NCBI GenBank assembly: GCA_037200525.1
Contig: JBBCGG010000001.1
Span: 3,092,501 to 3,156,500 of the forward strand
DNA from: Methylocella sp.
GTDB taxonomy: Bacteria; Pseudomonadota; Alphaproteobacteria; Rhizobiales; Beijerinckiaceae
Length of the DNA: 64,000 nucleotides
Direction of reading: 5' to 3'
The position numbers were made by a program, and so were the translations under genes. Under the pieces are notes generated by a model that did not search any database, was not told where the DNA came from, and saw only the letters and a list, made by a program, of their open reading frames with translations. This document shows positions 53,631 to 63,101 of the stretch, one piece after another. Position 1 is the stretch's first letter; every line of letters begins with the position of its first letter.

Positions 53631-55310
53631 CTACATGTTCGGATAGTTCGGGCCGCCGCCACCTTCGGGCGGCTCCCAATCTATGTTCTGCGCCGGATCC
53701 TTGATATCGCAGGTTTTGCAATGCACGCAGTTCTGCGCGTTGATGACAAAGCGCGGATCGGTTTTGTTCGCCTCGTCGCCGTAAACGACCTCATAGACGG
53801 CGGCCGGACAATAGAGCCGCGCCGGCTCGCCATAAATCGGGAGATTTTGAGCAATCGGGATCGAAGAGTCCTTCAAACGCAGATGGACCGGCTGATCTTC
53901 CGCATGATTGGTGTTGGAGATGAACACTGAGGAAAGTCTGTCGAAGGTCAGTTTTCCGTCGGGCTTTGGGTAGGAAATGGGCTCGACCTCCGCCAGCGGT
54001 TTCAGACAAGCATAATCCGGTTTGCCATGGCGCAAGGTGCCAAACGGGGAGCGGCCGAAAATTTCGTTGGCCCACATATCGAGGCCGCCCAAGCCGATGC
54101 CTCCCAATACGCCGAACTTCGACCACAGCGGCTTGACGTTGCGAACCTTGTATAGGTCGCGGCCAATGTCCGAGCCGCGCCAGGCGTCCTCGTAAGACGC
54201 CAGCTGGTCATGAGCCCGCCCCTCTCTGAGCGCCGCAACGACATGCTCGGCCGCGAGCATCCCCGAGAAGATCGCATTATGCGATCCTTTTACACGGGGC
54301 AGATTGACGAAGCCGGCAGAGCAGCCGATCAATGCGCCGCCCGGAAAAGCGAGTTTTGGCGCGGACTGCCAACCGCCTTCCGTGATCGCCCTTGCGCCAT
54401 AAGAGACTCGCCGGGCGCCCTTGAAAACCGGAGCGATCATCGGGTGGGTCTTGAAGCGCTGAAACTCCTCGAAAGGCGATAAAGTCGGGTTCGAGTAATT
54501 CAGATGCACCACGAAGCCGACCGCCACGAGTCCGTCTTCGAAATGATAGAGAAATGAACCGCCGCCGGTGGCGTTGTCGAGCGGCCAGCCGAAGGAATGC
54601 TGCACGAGGCCAGGCCGATGCAGCGCCGGATCGACTTGCCATAGCTCTTTCAGCCCCAGCCCGTATTTTTGCGGCTCGCGGTCTCTGGAAAGCCCGTAAT
54701 GAGCGATAAGCTTCTTGGCGAGCGACCCATGCGCCCCTTCGGCGATCAAGGTATATTTAGCGCGCAGCTCCATGCCGCGCGAAAATCCATCTTTCGGACG
54801 TCCGTCTCGCCCCAGGCCCATATCGCCGGTGGCGACTCCCAAAACTTCGTCGGCATCGCCATGGAGAATCTCGGCGCCGGCGAAACCCGGAAAAATGTCG
54901 ACGCCCAAAGCCTCCGCCCGGGCGCCCATCCAACGCGCCACATTGCCAAGCGAGCCGATGAAATTGCCCTCATTGCTCATCAATTTCGGCATGATGAAAT
55001 TGGGCAGCCGAACGCCGCCCTTGGCGCTGAGGAAGTAGAATCGGTCGTCGCTCACCTTCGTTTTCAAAGGCGGCACCTTGTCCTCCCTCCAGTCCGGCAG
55101 TAGGCGGTCGAGCGCGACTGGATCGATAACCGCGCCGGACAGAACATGCGCGCCGAGTTCTGAGCCTTTTTCAAGCACCGCGACCGAAAGCTCGGGCGCC
55201 AGCTGTTTCATCCGGATCGCGGCGGCGAGTCCGGCAGGCCCCGCTCCGACGATAACCACGTCAAAAGCCATGCTCTCGCGCGGCTGCGATTTTACCCCTG
55301 ACTCCGCCAT
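53631..55310 (-). CDS. Electron transfer flavoprotein-ubiquinone oxidoreductase
   Basis: 559 residues. N-terminal FAD-binding GAGPAGLAAAIRM, the ubiquinone-binding middle region (GVRLPNFIMPKLMSNEGN, TYGL-like YGLGLKELWQ) and a C-terminal ferredoxin-like [4Fe-4S] site with CVHCKTCDIKDP. Ends GGGGPNYPNM, as in the mitochondrial enzyme. Passes electrons from ETF, reduced by acyl-CoA dehydrogenases, to ubiquinone at the membrane. Divergent from the uracil-DNA glycosylase gene. Confidence 0.96.
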   Translation of the reverse strand: MAESGVKSQPRESMAFDVVIVGAGPAGLAAAIRMKQLAPELSVAVLEKGSELGAHVLSGAVIDPVALDRLLPDWREDKVPPLKTKVSDDRFYFLSAKGGVRLPNFIMPKLMSNEGNFIGSLGNVARWMGARAEALGVDIFPGFAGAEILHGDADEVLGVATGDMGLGRDGRPKDGFSRGMELRAKYTLIAEGAHGSLAKKLIAHYGLSRDREPQKYGLGLKELWQVDPALHRPGLVQHSFGWPLDNATGGGSFLYHFEDGLVAVGFVVHLNYSNPTLSPFEEFQRFKTHPMIAPVFKGARRVSYGARAITEGGWQSAPKLAFPGGALIGCSAGFVNLPRVKGSHNAIFSGMLAAEHVVAALREGRAHDQLASYEDAWRGSDIGRDLYKVRNVKPLWSKFGVLGGIGLGGLDMWANEIFGRSPFGTLRHGKPDYACLKPLAEVEPISYPKPDGKLTFDRLSSVFISNTNHAEDQPVHLRLKDSSIPIAQNLPIYGEPARLYCPAAVYEVVYGDEANKTDPRFVINAQNCVHCKTCDIKDPAQNIDWEPPEGGGGPNYPNM

Positions 55311-55441
55311 GGCAAGTTATCATCCTCGCGATCAGTTTCGGACGCTTCGACGCAGACTAGACCTATATGATAGGTTTCGCTTTTCAAACTCGCGGCTTCT
55401 TCCGAGACCCTACTCCTCGGCGCGCAAAAAGGGCTCGCATC

Positions 55442-56299
55442 GTGGCGGACAGTTTAATCGGACTTTTGCGCTGGTATGCGGATATGGGCGTCGATATCGC
55501 GCTCGATGCGGAGCCGCATGACCGATTGGCCGAAGCGCAGGCGATTGTTCAGCGGAGTGAGGCGCCGCCTTCTCCGCCCAGCGTCGCGCAGGCCCCTCGC
55601 GCGCCAAGCGAGACGCCAACTCCGACGCCGGTCTCGCGCGACAAAGCCGTGACAACCCCGGCTCCGGCTCTCGCCTTGGAGCAGAGCGCGCGGGACGACG
55701 CGGCGAGCGCCCAGAGCCTGGAGGATTTGCGCGAAAAACTGCTGAAATTCGAAGGATGCGGCCTCAAAGCGACGGCGACCCAGCTCGTCTTTGGCGATGG
55801 CGATCCCAATGCTGAAGTCATGTTCGTCGGCGAGGCGCCAGGCGCCGACGAAGACCGGCAAGGCATCCCTTTTGTCGGCCGGGCGGGTCAATTGCTCAAT
55901 AAAATGATCGAGTCGATCGGGCTAGAACGCAGCAAAGTCTATATCGCCAACGTCGTGCCGTGGCGCCCGCCCGGCAATCGCACGCCAACGCCGCTGGAGA
56001 CCGCGATGTGCCTGCCCTTCATACGTCGGCAGATCGAGCTCGTTGGACCAAAAATTGTCGTTTGCCTTGGCGCTCCGTCGGCGCAGACCCTGCTTGGCTC
56101 GAAGGAGGGCATCATGCGTCTGCGCGGACGCTGGTTTGATTTTGTCGTGGGGGATCAGACAATCAAGGCAATCGCCATGCTGCATCCGGCCTATCTTTTG
56201 CGCCAGCCGGGACACAAGAAGCTGGCCTGGCATGATCTTCGGCTGCTCGCCAAAGAAATTGCTCGCCTTCATGCGGCCTCGCCTCGAGATTCAGCTTGA
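55442..56299 (+). CDS. Uracil-DNA glycosylase, family 4-like
   Basis: 285 residues from GTG with AGGG upstream; an in-frame ATG at 55367 would add 25 residues without conservation. A variable Pro/Ala-rich region (25-90) is followed by the catalytic domain: [55 protein letters not shown], and the C-terminal [15 protein letters not shown]. It removes uracil from DNA. The first Cys pair of the family-4 iron-sulfur cluster is reduced to a single Cys in [13 protein letters not shown], as in related alphaproteobacterial proteins. Confidence 0.9.
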   Translation: MADSLIGLLRWYADMGVDIALDAEPHDRLAEAQAIVQRSEAPPSPPSVAQAPRAPSETPTPTPVSRDKAVTTPAPALALEQSARDDAASAQSLEDLREKLLKFEGCGLKATATQLVFGDGDPNAEVMFVGEAPGADEDRQGIPFVGRAGQLLNKMIESIGLERSKVYIANVVPWRPPGNRTPTPLETAMCLPFIRRQIELVGPKIVVCLGAPSAQTLLGSKEGIMRLRGRWFDFVVGDQTIKAIAMLHPAYLLRQPGHKKLAWHDLRLLAKEIARLHAASPRDSA

Positions 56300-56383
56300 A
56301 GACGAGAGAACATGCCGGCGCCGCCTTGCAAGAAAGCTCCATTCGCGCATTAGATCAGGCAAGCCAGCAGTCGGGAGCCGACC

Positions 56384-57289
56384 ATGAGATGGGATGATTT
56401 TCGCCGTTCCGACAATGTCGAAGACCGGCGCGGCGAAGCCGATAGCGGCGGCGGCGGTTTCAATCTCGGCGGCACGGGCAACCTCGGGATTGGCGCAATT
56501 ATCGTCCTTGGCCTGATTGGCTGGGCGCTTGGCATTGATCCGCGCGTCTTGATCGGCGGCGCTGAATTGCTCAACGGCGGCCGCAATAGCGGCCAAGTCA
56601 GCCAAACCGTTGCGCCAAGCGCGCAGTCTCGGCAAACCGGCGCCCCCTCCGATCAAATGGGGCAGTTCGTCGCCGCGGTCCTGGCCGAGAACGAGGATGT
56701 CTGGACCGATATCCTGCCCTCGCAAAAAGGAATTGATTACGTCAAGCCCAAGCTGGTGCTGTACAGCGGCTCGACGCGCTCCGGCTGCGGCGGCGCGCGG
56801 GCGTCCATGGGTCCGTTCTATTGCCCCAACGACCAAAAGGTCTATCTCGACACATCGTTCTTCAGCGATATGAAACAGCGCCTGGGCGGCGGCGGCGACT
56901 TCGCCTACGCCTATGTCATCGCCCACGAGATCGGCCATCATATTCAGAACCTGCTCGGCATTCTGCCGAAGGTACAGGCGGCGCAGCAGCGGGCGACGAG
57001 TCAGTCGCAGGCGAACGCTCTGTCCGTGCGAACCGAACTCATGGCCGATTGCCTCGCCGGCGTATGGGCCGCGAACGCGCAGAAAAAATATCAGATTCTC
57101 GAGCCAGGCGATGTCGAGAAGGCGATTTCCACCGCGCAAGCGATCGGCGATGACCGTTTGCAGAAGGCGAGCCAAGGCTATGCAGTGCCGGATTCGTTTA
57201 CGCACGGCTCCTCAGCTCAGCGCCAGCAATGGCTGAACACGGGCCTCAAGTCCGGGGAAATCGATTCCTGCAACACATTTGCGAGATAG
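56384..57289 (+). CDS. Neutral zinc metallopeptidase (YpfJ family)
   Basis: 301 residues. An N-terminal helix (GIGAIIVLGLIGWALG, about 37-52) anchors or exports the protein. The zinc site HEIGHHIQNLLG is near residue 181, followed by a downstream Glu in ELMADCLAGVWA and the family's C-terminal LNTGLKSGEIDSCNTF. Four Cys (CGGAR, FYCPND, ADCLAG, DSCNTF) probably form disulfides. Protease substrate unknown. Confidence 0.93.
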   Translation: MRWDDFRRSDNVEDRRGEADSGGGGFNLGGTGNLGIGAIIVLGLIGWALGIDPRVLIGGAELLNGGRNSGQVSQTVAPSAQSRQTGAPSDQMGQFVAAVLAENEDVWTDILPSQKGIDYVKPKLVLYSGSTRSGCGGARASMGPFYCPNDQKVYLDTSFFSDMKQRLGGGGDFAYAYVIAHEIGHHIQNLLGILPKVQAAQQRATSQSQANALSVRTELMADCLAGVWAANAQKKYQILEPGDVEKAISTAQAIGDDRLQKASQGYAVPDSFTHGSSAQRQQWLNTGLKSGEIDSCNTFAR

Positions 57290-57297
57290 GCGCAGAC

Positions 57298-57852
57298 CTA
57301 CCCTATGCGGCGGGCGCGGGTTCGCAATGTCGCCGCCGGATTGACGAAGCGTGCGAGCGCGCCGAAGCGGCCGGAAGGGGCTCGGAGACATAGGTCACGC
57401 GGCGCAATCAAGCCCACCAGCGGCGCGAGACGAGGAAAGAGTCGCTCGGCGAAGTTTTCTGGCGCTGCTTTGAGCGCCGCCGCGCGAAGCCGCAGGTCGT
57501 CCGCATCTTTGGCGAAGGCGCGCGTTTTCAAAAAATCGCCGGCTTCTTCAATGAACCCCGCCTCCGGCGCGCGACCGCAGCACAGGAGCAAAAGGTCTGG
57601 TCCGCGGGCGACCTCGATCGCGCGGGCAAGCCAGTCCGCTTCGTTGTCCGCCTCGACCAGACTACAGCCGGCGTGGTGAGCAATGGCGGCGAGGCCCTGC
57701 CCCGCCGGTCCCGCAATCGCGACGTCGCGGAGCAGCCCCTCGATATTGGCGGTGACCAGCGAACTGAGGGTTCTCACCAAAATCGGCGCCAGATCGAGGC
57801 TGGGTTGAAGGGAGTTCGGCGACGATTGGCAAAAGACGATCGTTGAAAGCAT
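57298..57852 (-). CDS. Conserved hypothetical protein, glycosyltransferase-A-like fragment
   Basis: 184 residues. GLLRDVAIAGPAGQGLAAIAHHAGCSLVEADNE and LLLLCCGRAPEAGFIEEAGDFL suggest an alpha/beta fold with a nucleotide-sugar-like motif. I know similar proteins in Rhizobiales only as uncharacterised. A Pro- and Arg-rich C-terminus follows. It ends 9 bases from the convergent metallopeptidase stop. No firm function. Confidence 0.55.
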   Translation of the reverse strand: MLSTIVFCQSSPNSLQPSLDLAPILVRTLSSLVTANIEGLLRDVAIAGPAGQGLAAIAHHAGCSLVEADNEADWLARAIEVARGPDLLLLCCGRAPEAGFIEEAGDFLKTRAFAKDADDLRLRAAALKAAPENFAERLFPRLAPLVGLIAPRDLCLRAPSGRFGALARFVNPAATLRTRARRIG

Positions 57853-58251
57853 GATCCTGTCCGGGCGGTCTTGCGCTTTTCGCGGCTCCCGCCTAATTGC
57901 CGGAATCGGTTCGGAAAGTCACGGCGCGTCTCAAGGGGCCGGCGTCTCGGAGGATGTTCTTCCGCGCCGCGCGACAGGTTCCAGATAGCCTAATAAAGCA
58001 TCATAGCAAAAACTCGCAGAGTTTTCGGATAGCATCCGTTCGAGCGATTTCTCTTCGCGCCTGACGGCCAGGCATCATTGGTAGCAATCTTGCTTTGGAA
58101 ATAAATTCGCCGTGGAAGTAAACCTGGCAGCGCCGCGCGATGACTGCAATCGGCGGCATGCGAGGCGCGCGCAAGGCTTCAGCTCGAAATGAATCGATCT
58201 CTGCCGGATTGTTAAGTTTGATGAAGCGCCACGCAGAATAGAGGTTTTGAC
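57853..58251. other. Divergent intergenic region upstream of aat
   Basis: About 400 bases, likely holding promoters for the hypothetical gene (minus) and aat (plus). A short inverted element AAAACTC/GAGTTTT (58011-58034) is visible. No tRNA or coding frame recognised. Confidence 0.4.
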
Positions 58252-58923
58252 ATGAGCCGCGCCCGCGACCAATTCGAAATCACCAGCGATATTTTGCTGC
58301 GCGCTTATTCCATAGGATTGTTTCCTATGGCCGAGAGCGCTGATGATCCAAATCTATTTTGGGTCGATCCCGAAGTGCGCGGCGTTTTCCCGCTCGATGG
58401 CGTCATCGTATCGAAAAGCCTCCGGAAGACGGTTCGCTCCGATGCGTTCGAGGTTAAGGTCGATCATGATTTTGACGCGGTGATCGATCGCTGCGCCGCT
58501 GCTTACGAGGATCGCGAAAAGACCTGGATCAATAGCCGCATCCGACGCCTGTACCGTCAACTGTTCGACGCGGGCCGCGTCCACACAGTAGAGACGTGGC
58601 AAGACGGCGAGCTTGTCGGCGGCCTTTATGGCGTCCACATCGCCGGCGCGTTCTTTGGCGAAAGCATGTTCCATCGCAAGACCGATGCTTCGAAGGTAGC
58701 GCTCGTCCATCTTGCCGCCCGCCTCGTGCGTGGCGGCTTCGACCTCCTTGACGCTCAATTCGTCACCCCGCATCTCGCCTCGCTTGGCGCGATCGAGGTC
58801 CCGAAAGAAGCCTATCGGCGCCAGCTTGCGGAGGCCATGGCGAAGACGGCTAACTTCTGGTCCTGGCCGAAACAACAGCGCGTTTTCGGAGACGAAGCGC
58901 TGGCCGCTCTGCGAGAGCCGTAG
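58252..58923 (+). CDS. aat: Leucyl/phenylalanyl-tRNA--protein transferase
   Basis: 223 residues. The family signature is [23 protein letters not shown] near the N-terminus, then [45 protein letters not shown] and [14 protein letters not shown]. It adds Leu or Phe to proteins with N-terminal Arg or Lys, marking them for ClpAP (N-end rule). AGAGG upstream of the ATG. Confidence 0.95.
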   Translation: MSRARDQFEITSDILLRAYSIGLFPMAESADDPNLFWVDPEVRGVFPLDGVIVSKSLRKTVRSDAFEVKVDHDFDAVIDRCAAAYEDREKTWINSRIRRLYRQLFDAGRVHTVETWQDGELVGGLYGVHIAGAFFGESMFHRKTDASKVALVHLAARLVRGGFDLLDAQFVTPHLASLGAIEVPKEAYRRQLAEAMAKTANFWSWPKQQRVFGDEALAALREP

Positions 58924-58944
58924 GCGGGGCGCAACACATGGGCT

Positions 58945-59427
58945 CTACGAGCCGTCGCGACCAAGAAACGTCTTGAGTTGAGCCGCTTCGGTTTCGCTCA
59001 AGGCCTGGGGCGCGGCGGGGCTGGTTCGCCGCCTGAGCGAAACAACCACGATGACTCCCGCGCCAAGCAGAAGCACGAGCAGCGGCGCGCCCCAAAGCAG
59101 CAGGGTCTCGGTCTTGAAGGGCGGTTTCAGCAGGACGAAATCGCCGTAGCGCTGCACCAGAAAGGCGCGAATCTGATCATCGCTGTCGCCGGCCTGAAGA
59201 CGCTCGCGGACGAGAATGCGCAGATCGCGGGCAAGATCGGCGTTGGAATCGTCGATCGATTCGTTCTGACAGACCATGCAACGCAATTGCGCCGATAAGG
59301 CGCGCGCTCTCGCTTCGAGCTTGGCGTCCGGCAGAATTTCATCGGGCTGCACCGCTCGCGCCGCCACCGGTCCCAGCAGCGCGAATCCGACAATCAACAA
59401 GCTGCGTAGACAAAATCTCATTGTCAT
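58945..59427 (-). CDS. ccmH: Cytochrome c maturation protein CcmH (CycL)
   Basis: 160 residues from MTMRF, whose ATG overlaps the ccmF stop. A signal peptide (1-25) is followed by the redox-active LRCMVCQNESIDDSNADLARDLR (Cys50, Cys53) and a C-terminal membrane helix (about 105-128). It reduces apocytochrome c CXXCH cysteines before haem attachment. Last gene of the ccmI-E-F-H operon. The usual downstream degP is not seen here. Confidence 0.95.
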   Translation of the reverse strand: MTMRFCLRSLLIVGFALLGPVAARAVQPDEILPDAKLEARARALSAQLRCMVCQNESIDDSNADLARDLRILVRERLQAGDSDDQIRAFLVQRYGDFVLLKPPFKTETLLLWGAPLLVLLLGAGVIVVVSLRRRTSPAAPQALSETEAAQLKTFLGRDGS

Positions 59428-61406
59428 TCCGCCGGTTGCGGGCTGGGCGCCGCCGCTTTGCGGGCGCGGCGGGCGATGCCGATGCGAAAGCTTCGATCGA
59501 TCAGCGACAGGCCGCCGCCAAACGCCATGACCAGGGCGCCGATCCAGATGAAGGCGACGAGCGGCTTCCAAAAGATCCGCGCATTGACTTTCCCGTCCGG
59601 CGCGACATCGGCGATGCTCATATAGACTTGGCCAAGGCCGAGCGTTGCGATCCCTGCCTCCGACCGGGTGGTGCGCCGGGATGGATAAGACCTCGTCGCC
59701 GGTTCGATGGCGGCTTGGACGACGCCGCCGGAGCGGATTGTGGTGCGCGCGACAAGCTCGGAATAGTTTGGACCTTTGCGAGGCGCAATGGCCTCGAACG
59801 TCAGCTGATAGGGACCGATCTCTACCGTTTCACCCGGCGTCAGGGCAGTGATTCTTTCCGCGCCCCAGCCAGTCGCCGCGAGGCCGAGCAAGGTCACGCC
59901 TATGCCGGCATGGGCGAATGCCGTGCCGAAGGCCTGGCGCGGCAGGCCGAGCGCTCTCTGCCCGGCCGAGCTGAGCGAAGCCCCCCCGCCGAAAAGCCGG
60001 CGGCCGACATCAGCGAAAGAGCCGACGATGACATAGATCGCGAGGCCGGACAGGATGACGCTGAGGGCGGGACCGCCGCGCCATGCGGCCAAGACCAGCA
60101 TGAAGATCAGTCCTGCGCCAACCGCATATGTCAATCTTTGCGCTGCGGCCAAAAGGTCGCCGCGTTTCCAGGCGAGGGACTGGCCAATCGGCATCAGAAC
60201 GAACAACGGAATGAAGAGTGGCCCAAATGTCAGATTGAAGAAAGGCGCGCCGACGGAGATTTTTTCTCCCGTCAGAGCTTCGAGCGCCAGCGGATAGAGC
60301 GTGCCGACGAAAACGGTGGCGCAACAGGTTGTCAGCAGCAGATTGTTGACGACCAGCGCCCCTTCGCGGGAAATCGGGGCAAAAAGGCCGCCTTGCTTTA
60401 AACCGCCCGCCCGCGCGGCGAATAGCGCCAGCGACCCGCCGATAAAGACGATGAGAATAAGGAGAATGAAGACTCCGCGCCTAGGATCGCTGGCGAAGGC
60501 ATGGACCGACGTCAAGACGCCCGAGCGGACCAGAAAAGTTCCGATGAGGGACAGCGAAAAGGCCAAAATGGCGAGGAAGATCGTCCAGATCTTCAAAGCC
60601 TCGCGCTTTTCCATGACAGCGGTGCAATGCAGCAGCGCCGTCGCCGCGAGCCAGGGCATCAGCGAGGCGTTCTCAACCGGATCCCAGAACCAGAAGCCGC
60701 CCCACCCAAGGGTGTAATAAGCCCAATATGAGCCCATCGCTATTCCTAGCGTCAGGCAGATCCAGGCGAGCAATGTCCAGGGGCGGACGAAGCGCGCGAA
60801 GACCGCGTCGATCCGGCCGGAAATCAGCGCCGCCGCCGCGAAAGAATAAGTGATCGAGAGCCCGACATAGCCGAGATAAAGCAGCGGCGGATGGATGGCG
60901 AGGCCGGGGTCCTGCAGCAGCGGATTGAGGTCATTGCCCTCTGAAGGCGGATCGAGGAGCCGCGCAAAAGGATTGGAGGTCAATAGAATGAACAGAAGAA
61001 AAGCTGCGCTGATCCAGGATTGCACGGCGAGCACATTGGCGCGCAGGTCTTCCGGCATCGTCGAGGAAAACAGAGCGACCGCCGCCGCAAAAATGGCGAG
61101 CACCAGCACCCACAAAAGCATCGAGCCCTCATGATTGCCCCAGACGCCGCTGATCTTATAAATCAGAGGCTTTGCGGAGTGCGAATTCTCCACGACATTG
61201 ATGAGCGAAAAATCGGACGTCACATGGGCGTAGGTCAACGCGAAAAATGCGTAAGCGATCAGCCCGAACCCCATCAGGGTCACAGAGGGAGCAACCGCCA
61301 TCAGCCGCCGATCGCCGGTGACGCTCCCCCATATAGGCAGGACTGAATTGACCAGTGCGAGCGCGAGAGCCAGGACGAGCGCGTAATGGCCGGTTTCAAC
61401 GATCAT
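59424..61406 (-). CDS. ccmF: Haem lyase subunit CcmF (CycK)
   Basis: 660 residues with about 15 transmembrane helices. The tryptophan-rich haem-handling domain is GWGGFWFWDPVENASLMPW, flanked by conserved His residues (for example ATALLHCTAV and GNHEGSMLLW). Together with CcmH and CcmI it ligates haem from CcmE to apocytochrome c in the periplasm. The ccmE stop lies 7 bases upstream of its start. Confidence 0.97.
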   Translation of the reverse strand: MIVETGHYALVLALALALVNSVLPIWGSVTGDRRLMAVAPSVTLMGFGLIAYAFFALTYAHVTSDFSLINVVENSHSAKPLIYKISGVWGNHEGSMLLWVLVLAIFAAAVALFSSTMPEDLRANVLAVQSWISAAFLLFILLTSNPFARLLDPPSEGNDLNPLLQDPGLAIHPPLLYLGYVGLSITYSFAAAALISGRIDAVFARFVRPWTLLAWICLTLGIAMGSYWAYYTLGWGGFWFWDPVENASLMPWLAATALLHCTAVMEKREALKIWTIFLAILAFSLSLIGTFLVRSGVLTSVHAFASDPRRGVFILLILIVFIGGSLALFAARAGGLKQGGLFAPISREGALVVNNLLLTTCCATVFVGTLYPLALEALTGEKISVGAPFFNLTFGPLFIPLFVLMPIGQSLAWKRGDLLAAAQRLTYAVGAGLIFMLVLAAWRGGPALSVILSGLAIYVIVGSFADVGRRLFGGGASLSSAGQRALGLPRQAFGTAFAHAGIGVTLLGLAATGWGAERITALTPGETVEIGPYQLTFEAIAPRKGPNYSELVARTTIRSGGVVQAAIEPATRSYPSRRTTRSEAGIATLGLGQVYMSIADVAPDGKVNARIFWKPLVAFIWIGALVMAFGGGLSLIDRSFRIGIARRARKAAAPSPQPAE

Positions 61407-61413
61407 ATCAGCC

Positions 61414-61926
61414 TCATCTGACGGTCGTGACCGCGGCGGCTTGCGCGCCCGGCTCTTGTCCGCTTTCTTGCGTTCCGCCGCCTTGCCAGACGCCTTGTTT
61501 TTTCAATGCGTCGGCGACCTCGCGCGGCATGTAGCGTTCATCGTGCTTGGCTAGAACGCTGTCAGCCCGGAACAGATTATCCTGGCCGAGCGTACCCTCC
61601 GCCACGACGCCCTGCCCTTCGCGGAAAAGGTCGGGCAACAGGCCAGTATAGGTGACCTCGACCTCTTGTTTCATATCGGTCACCGCAAAGCGGACGGTTT
61701 GATTGCCCTCGCGTTGCAAAGAGCCCTGCTTTACGAGGCCGCCAAGACGCAGCCGCGATCCGGGCGACGGCGCCTTTTGGGCAAGCTCGCTCGGACCATA
61801 GAAGAACACGATATTGTCGCGCAGCGCAAACATCACGAGCCCGACAGCGAGGCTAAGGGCAAAAAGCGAGGAGCAGATCAAAGTGAGGCGGCGTTGTTTG
61901 CGCGTCATTTCGGGGTCAACCTTCAA
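61414..61926 (-). CDS. ccmE: Haem chaperone CcmE (CycJ)
   Basis: 170 residues: an N-terminal membrane anchor (about 15-35) and an OB-fold periplasmic domain. The haem-binding His128 is in VLAKHDERYMP. It carries haem covalently from CcmC to CcmF. Overlaps ccmI by 11 bases. Confidence 0.97.
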   Translation of the reverse strand: MKVDPEMTRKQRRLTLICSSLFALSLAVGLVMFALRDNIVFFYGPSELAQKAPSPGSRLRLGGLVKQGSLQREGNQTVRFAVTDMKQEVEVTYTGLLPDLFREGQGVVAEGTLGQDNLFRADSVLAKHDERYMPREVADALKKQGVWQGGGTQESGQEPGAQAAAVTTVR

Positions 61927-63052
61927 GGCCGAGTTCGCGGGCCAGCGCGTCGATGCGAGCGATCGCCGTTGGATCGCTCGCGAGATTGCGTTTTGCGTCG
62001 ATCAAGGCCGAGCGGGCCTTGTCCCCTTCGTGCAGGACCGCATAAGCGCGAACAAGACGAAGCCAGCCTTCAACGTCTTGTCCATTTTGCGCAAGGCGCG
62101 TCGCCAATCCTTCGACCATGCCGTGAATGGCGCTTGACCGATCGGCGTCCGGCATAGCCTCAAGCTTTGCCGCTAATGCAGGATTTGCCGCTGGGCCTTC
62201 GGGGGGACCGCCGCTTGGCGCTGCCGCGTCAGGCGATCCGGCCATGGCTGCGAGATGTTGACGCAAGCCGGGCGCCCAGGCCGCGTCGGCGGGGGCAGTG
62301 ATCAAAAGCTTCTCCCAGATCTCCCTGGCGTGCGCCGCGTCGCCGTTTTGCTCGGCGGACAAGCCAAGAAAAAAGCGGGGCGTCGCCGCCGAGGCATCAT
62401 TCGCGGCGGCGGTTTCGAATGCGCGTTTTGCGTCTGGAGTGACGAGGCCGCCGGCCGCCGCAACTAGAGCTTCACCGTAAGAGGTGAGTCGTTTGGGCGT
62501 CTCGCCAAGCAGGCGAAGCGCGGCTGCATAGGCGCGCACGGCGTCGTCGGCGCGCCCGATGCGCAAATAGACCGGCGCCAAAATTTCGTAGCCTCGTCCA
62601 TCGTCGGGATTTTGGGCGAGGTGCGCCTCGATTTTCGCCACCGCCGCCATCAAATCCATCCGTCCGGGCGACGCCTGAAGCCGCGCGGATAGCGGTAAAT
62701 CGGGCAGACCGGGGTGGCCGACTAGGCCATAAAGCCCTAGCGCGAGCGCAGGCACAAAAACAAGGGCTGCGACGGACGCGAAACGCGCCTTGCGCGGCGT
62801 CGCTGCGGCGGCCTGCTGGGAGGGAGCGTCAGCAACCGCGAGCAAGCGGCGGCCGGCCTCGGCCTTGGCACCTTCCGCATCGCTCTCGGCCACAAGCCCT
62901 TGGGCGGCGTCCCTGTCAATCTCGGCGAGTTGCGCTTTATAGAAAGCGACGTCGATAGCGCCGCGAGACAGCCCACGCGGCGCCCTGGCCAGCGGCCAGA
63001 GAATGCTCAGCACCGCAGCGCCGGTCAAAAGTGCAAAAATCAGCCAAAGCAT
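61916..63052 (-). CDS. ccmI: Cytochrome c biogenesis protein CcmI (CycH)
   Basis: 378 residues. N-terminal membrane helix (MLWLIFALLTGAAVLSILWPL), a second helix near 95-115 (VAALVFVPALALGLYGLVG), and a periplasmic TPR region (about 140-260 and the C-terminal third). It binds apocytochrome c C-termini and delivers them to the CcmFH ligase. First gene of the ccm block here, 49 bases after the sensor kinase. Confidence 0.94.
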   Translation of the reverse strand: MLWLIFALLTGAAVLSILWPLARAPRGLSRGAIDVAFYKAQLAEIDRDAAQGLVAESDAEGAKAEAGRRLLAVADAPSQQAAAATPRKARFASVAALVFVPALALGLYGLVGHPGLPDLPLSARLQASPGRMDLMAAVAKIEAHLAQNPDDGRGYEILAPVYLRIGRADDAVRAYAAALRLLGETPKRLTSYGEALVAAAGGLVTPDAKRAFETAAANDASAATPRFFLGLSAEQNGDAAHAREIWEKLLITAPADAAWAPGLRQHLAAMAGSPDAAAPSGGPPEGPAANPALAAKLEAMPDADRSSAIHGMVEGLATRLAQNGQDVEGWLRLVRAYAVLHEGDKARSALIDAKRNLASDPTAIARIDALARELGLEG

Positions 63053-63101
63053 GCGGCAACCTAATAGTCATCGGAGCGCCGCTTGCAAAGGATCTTTCGG
63101 C

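Noticed and set aside
59421-60401. Plus-strand frame of 326 codons
   Set aside because: Antisense to ccmF.
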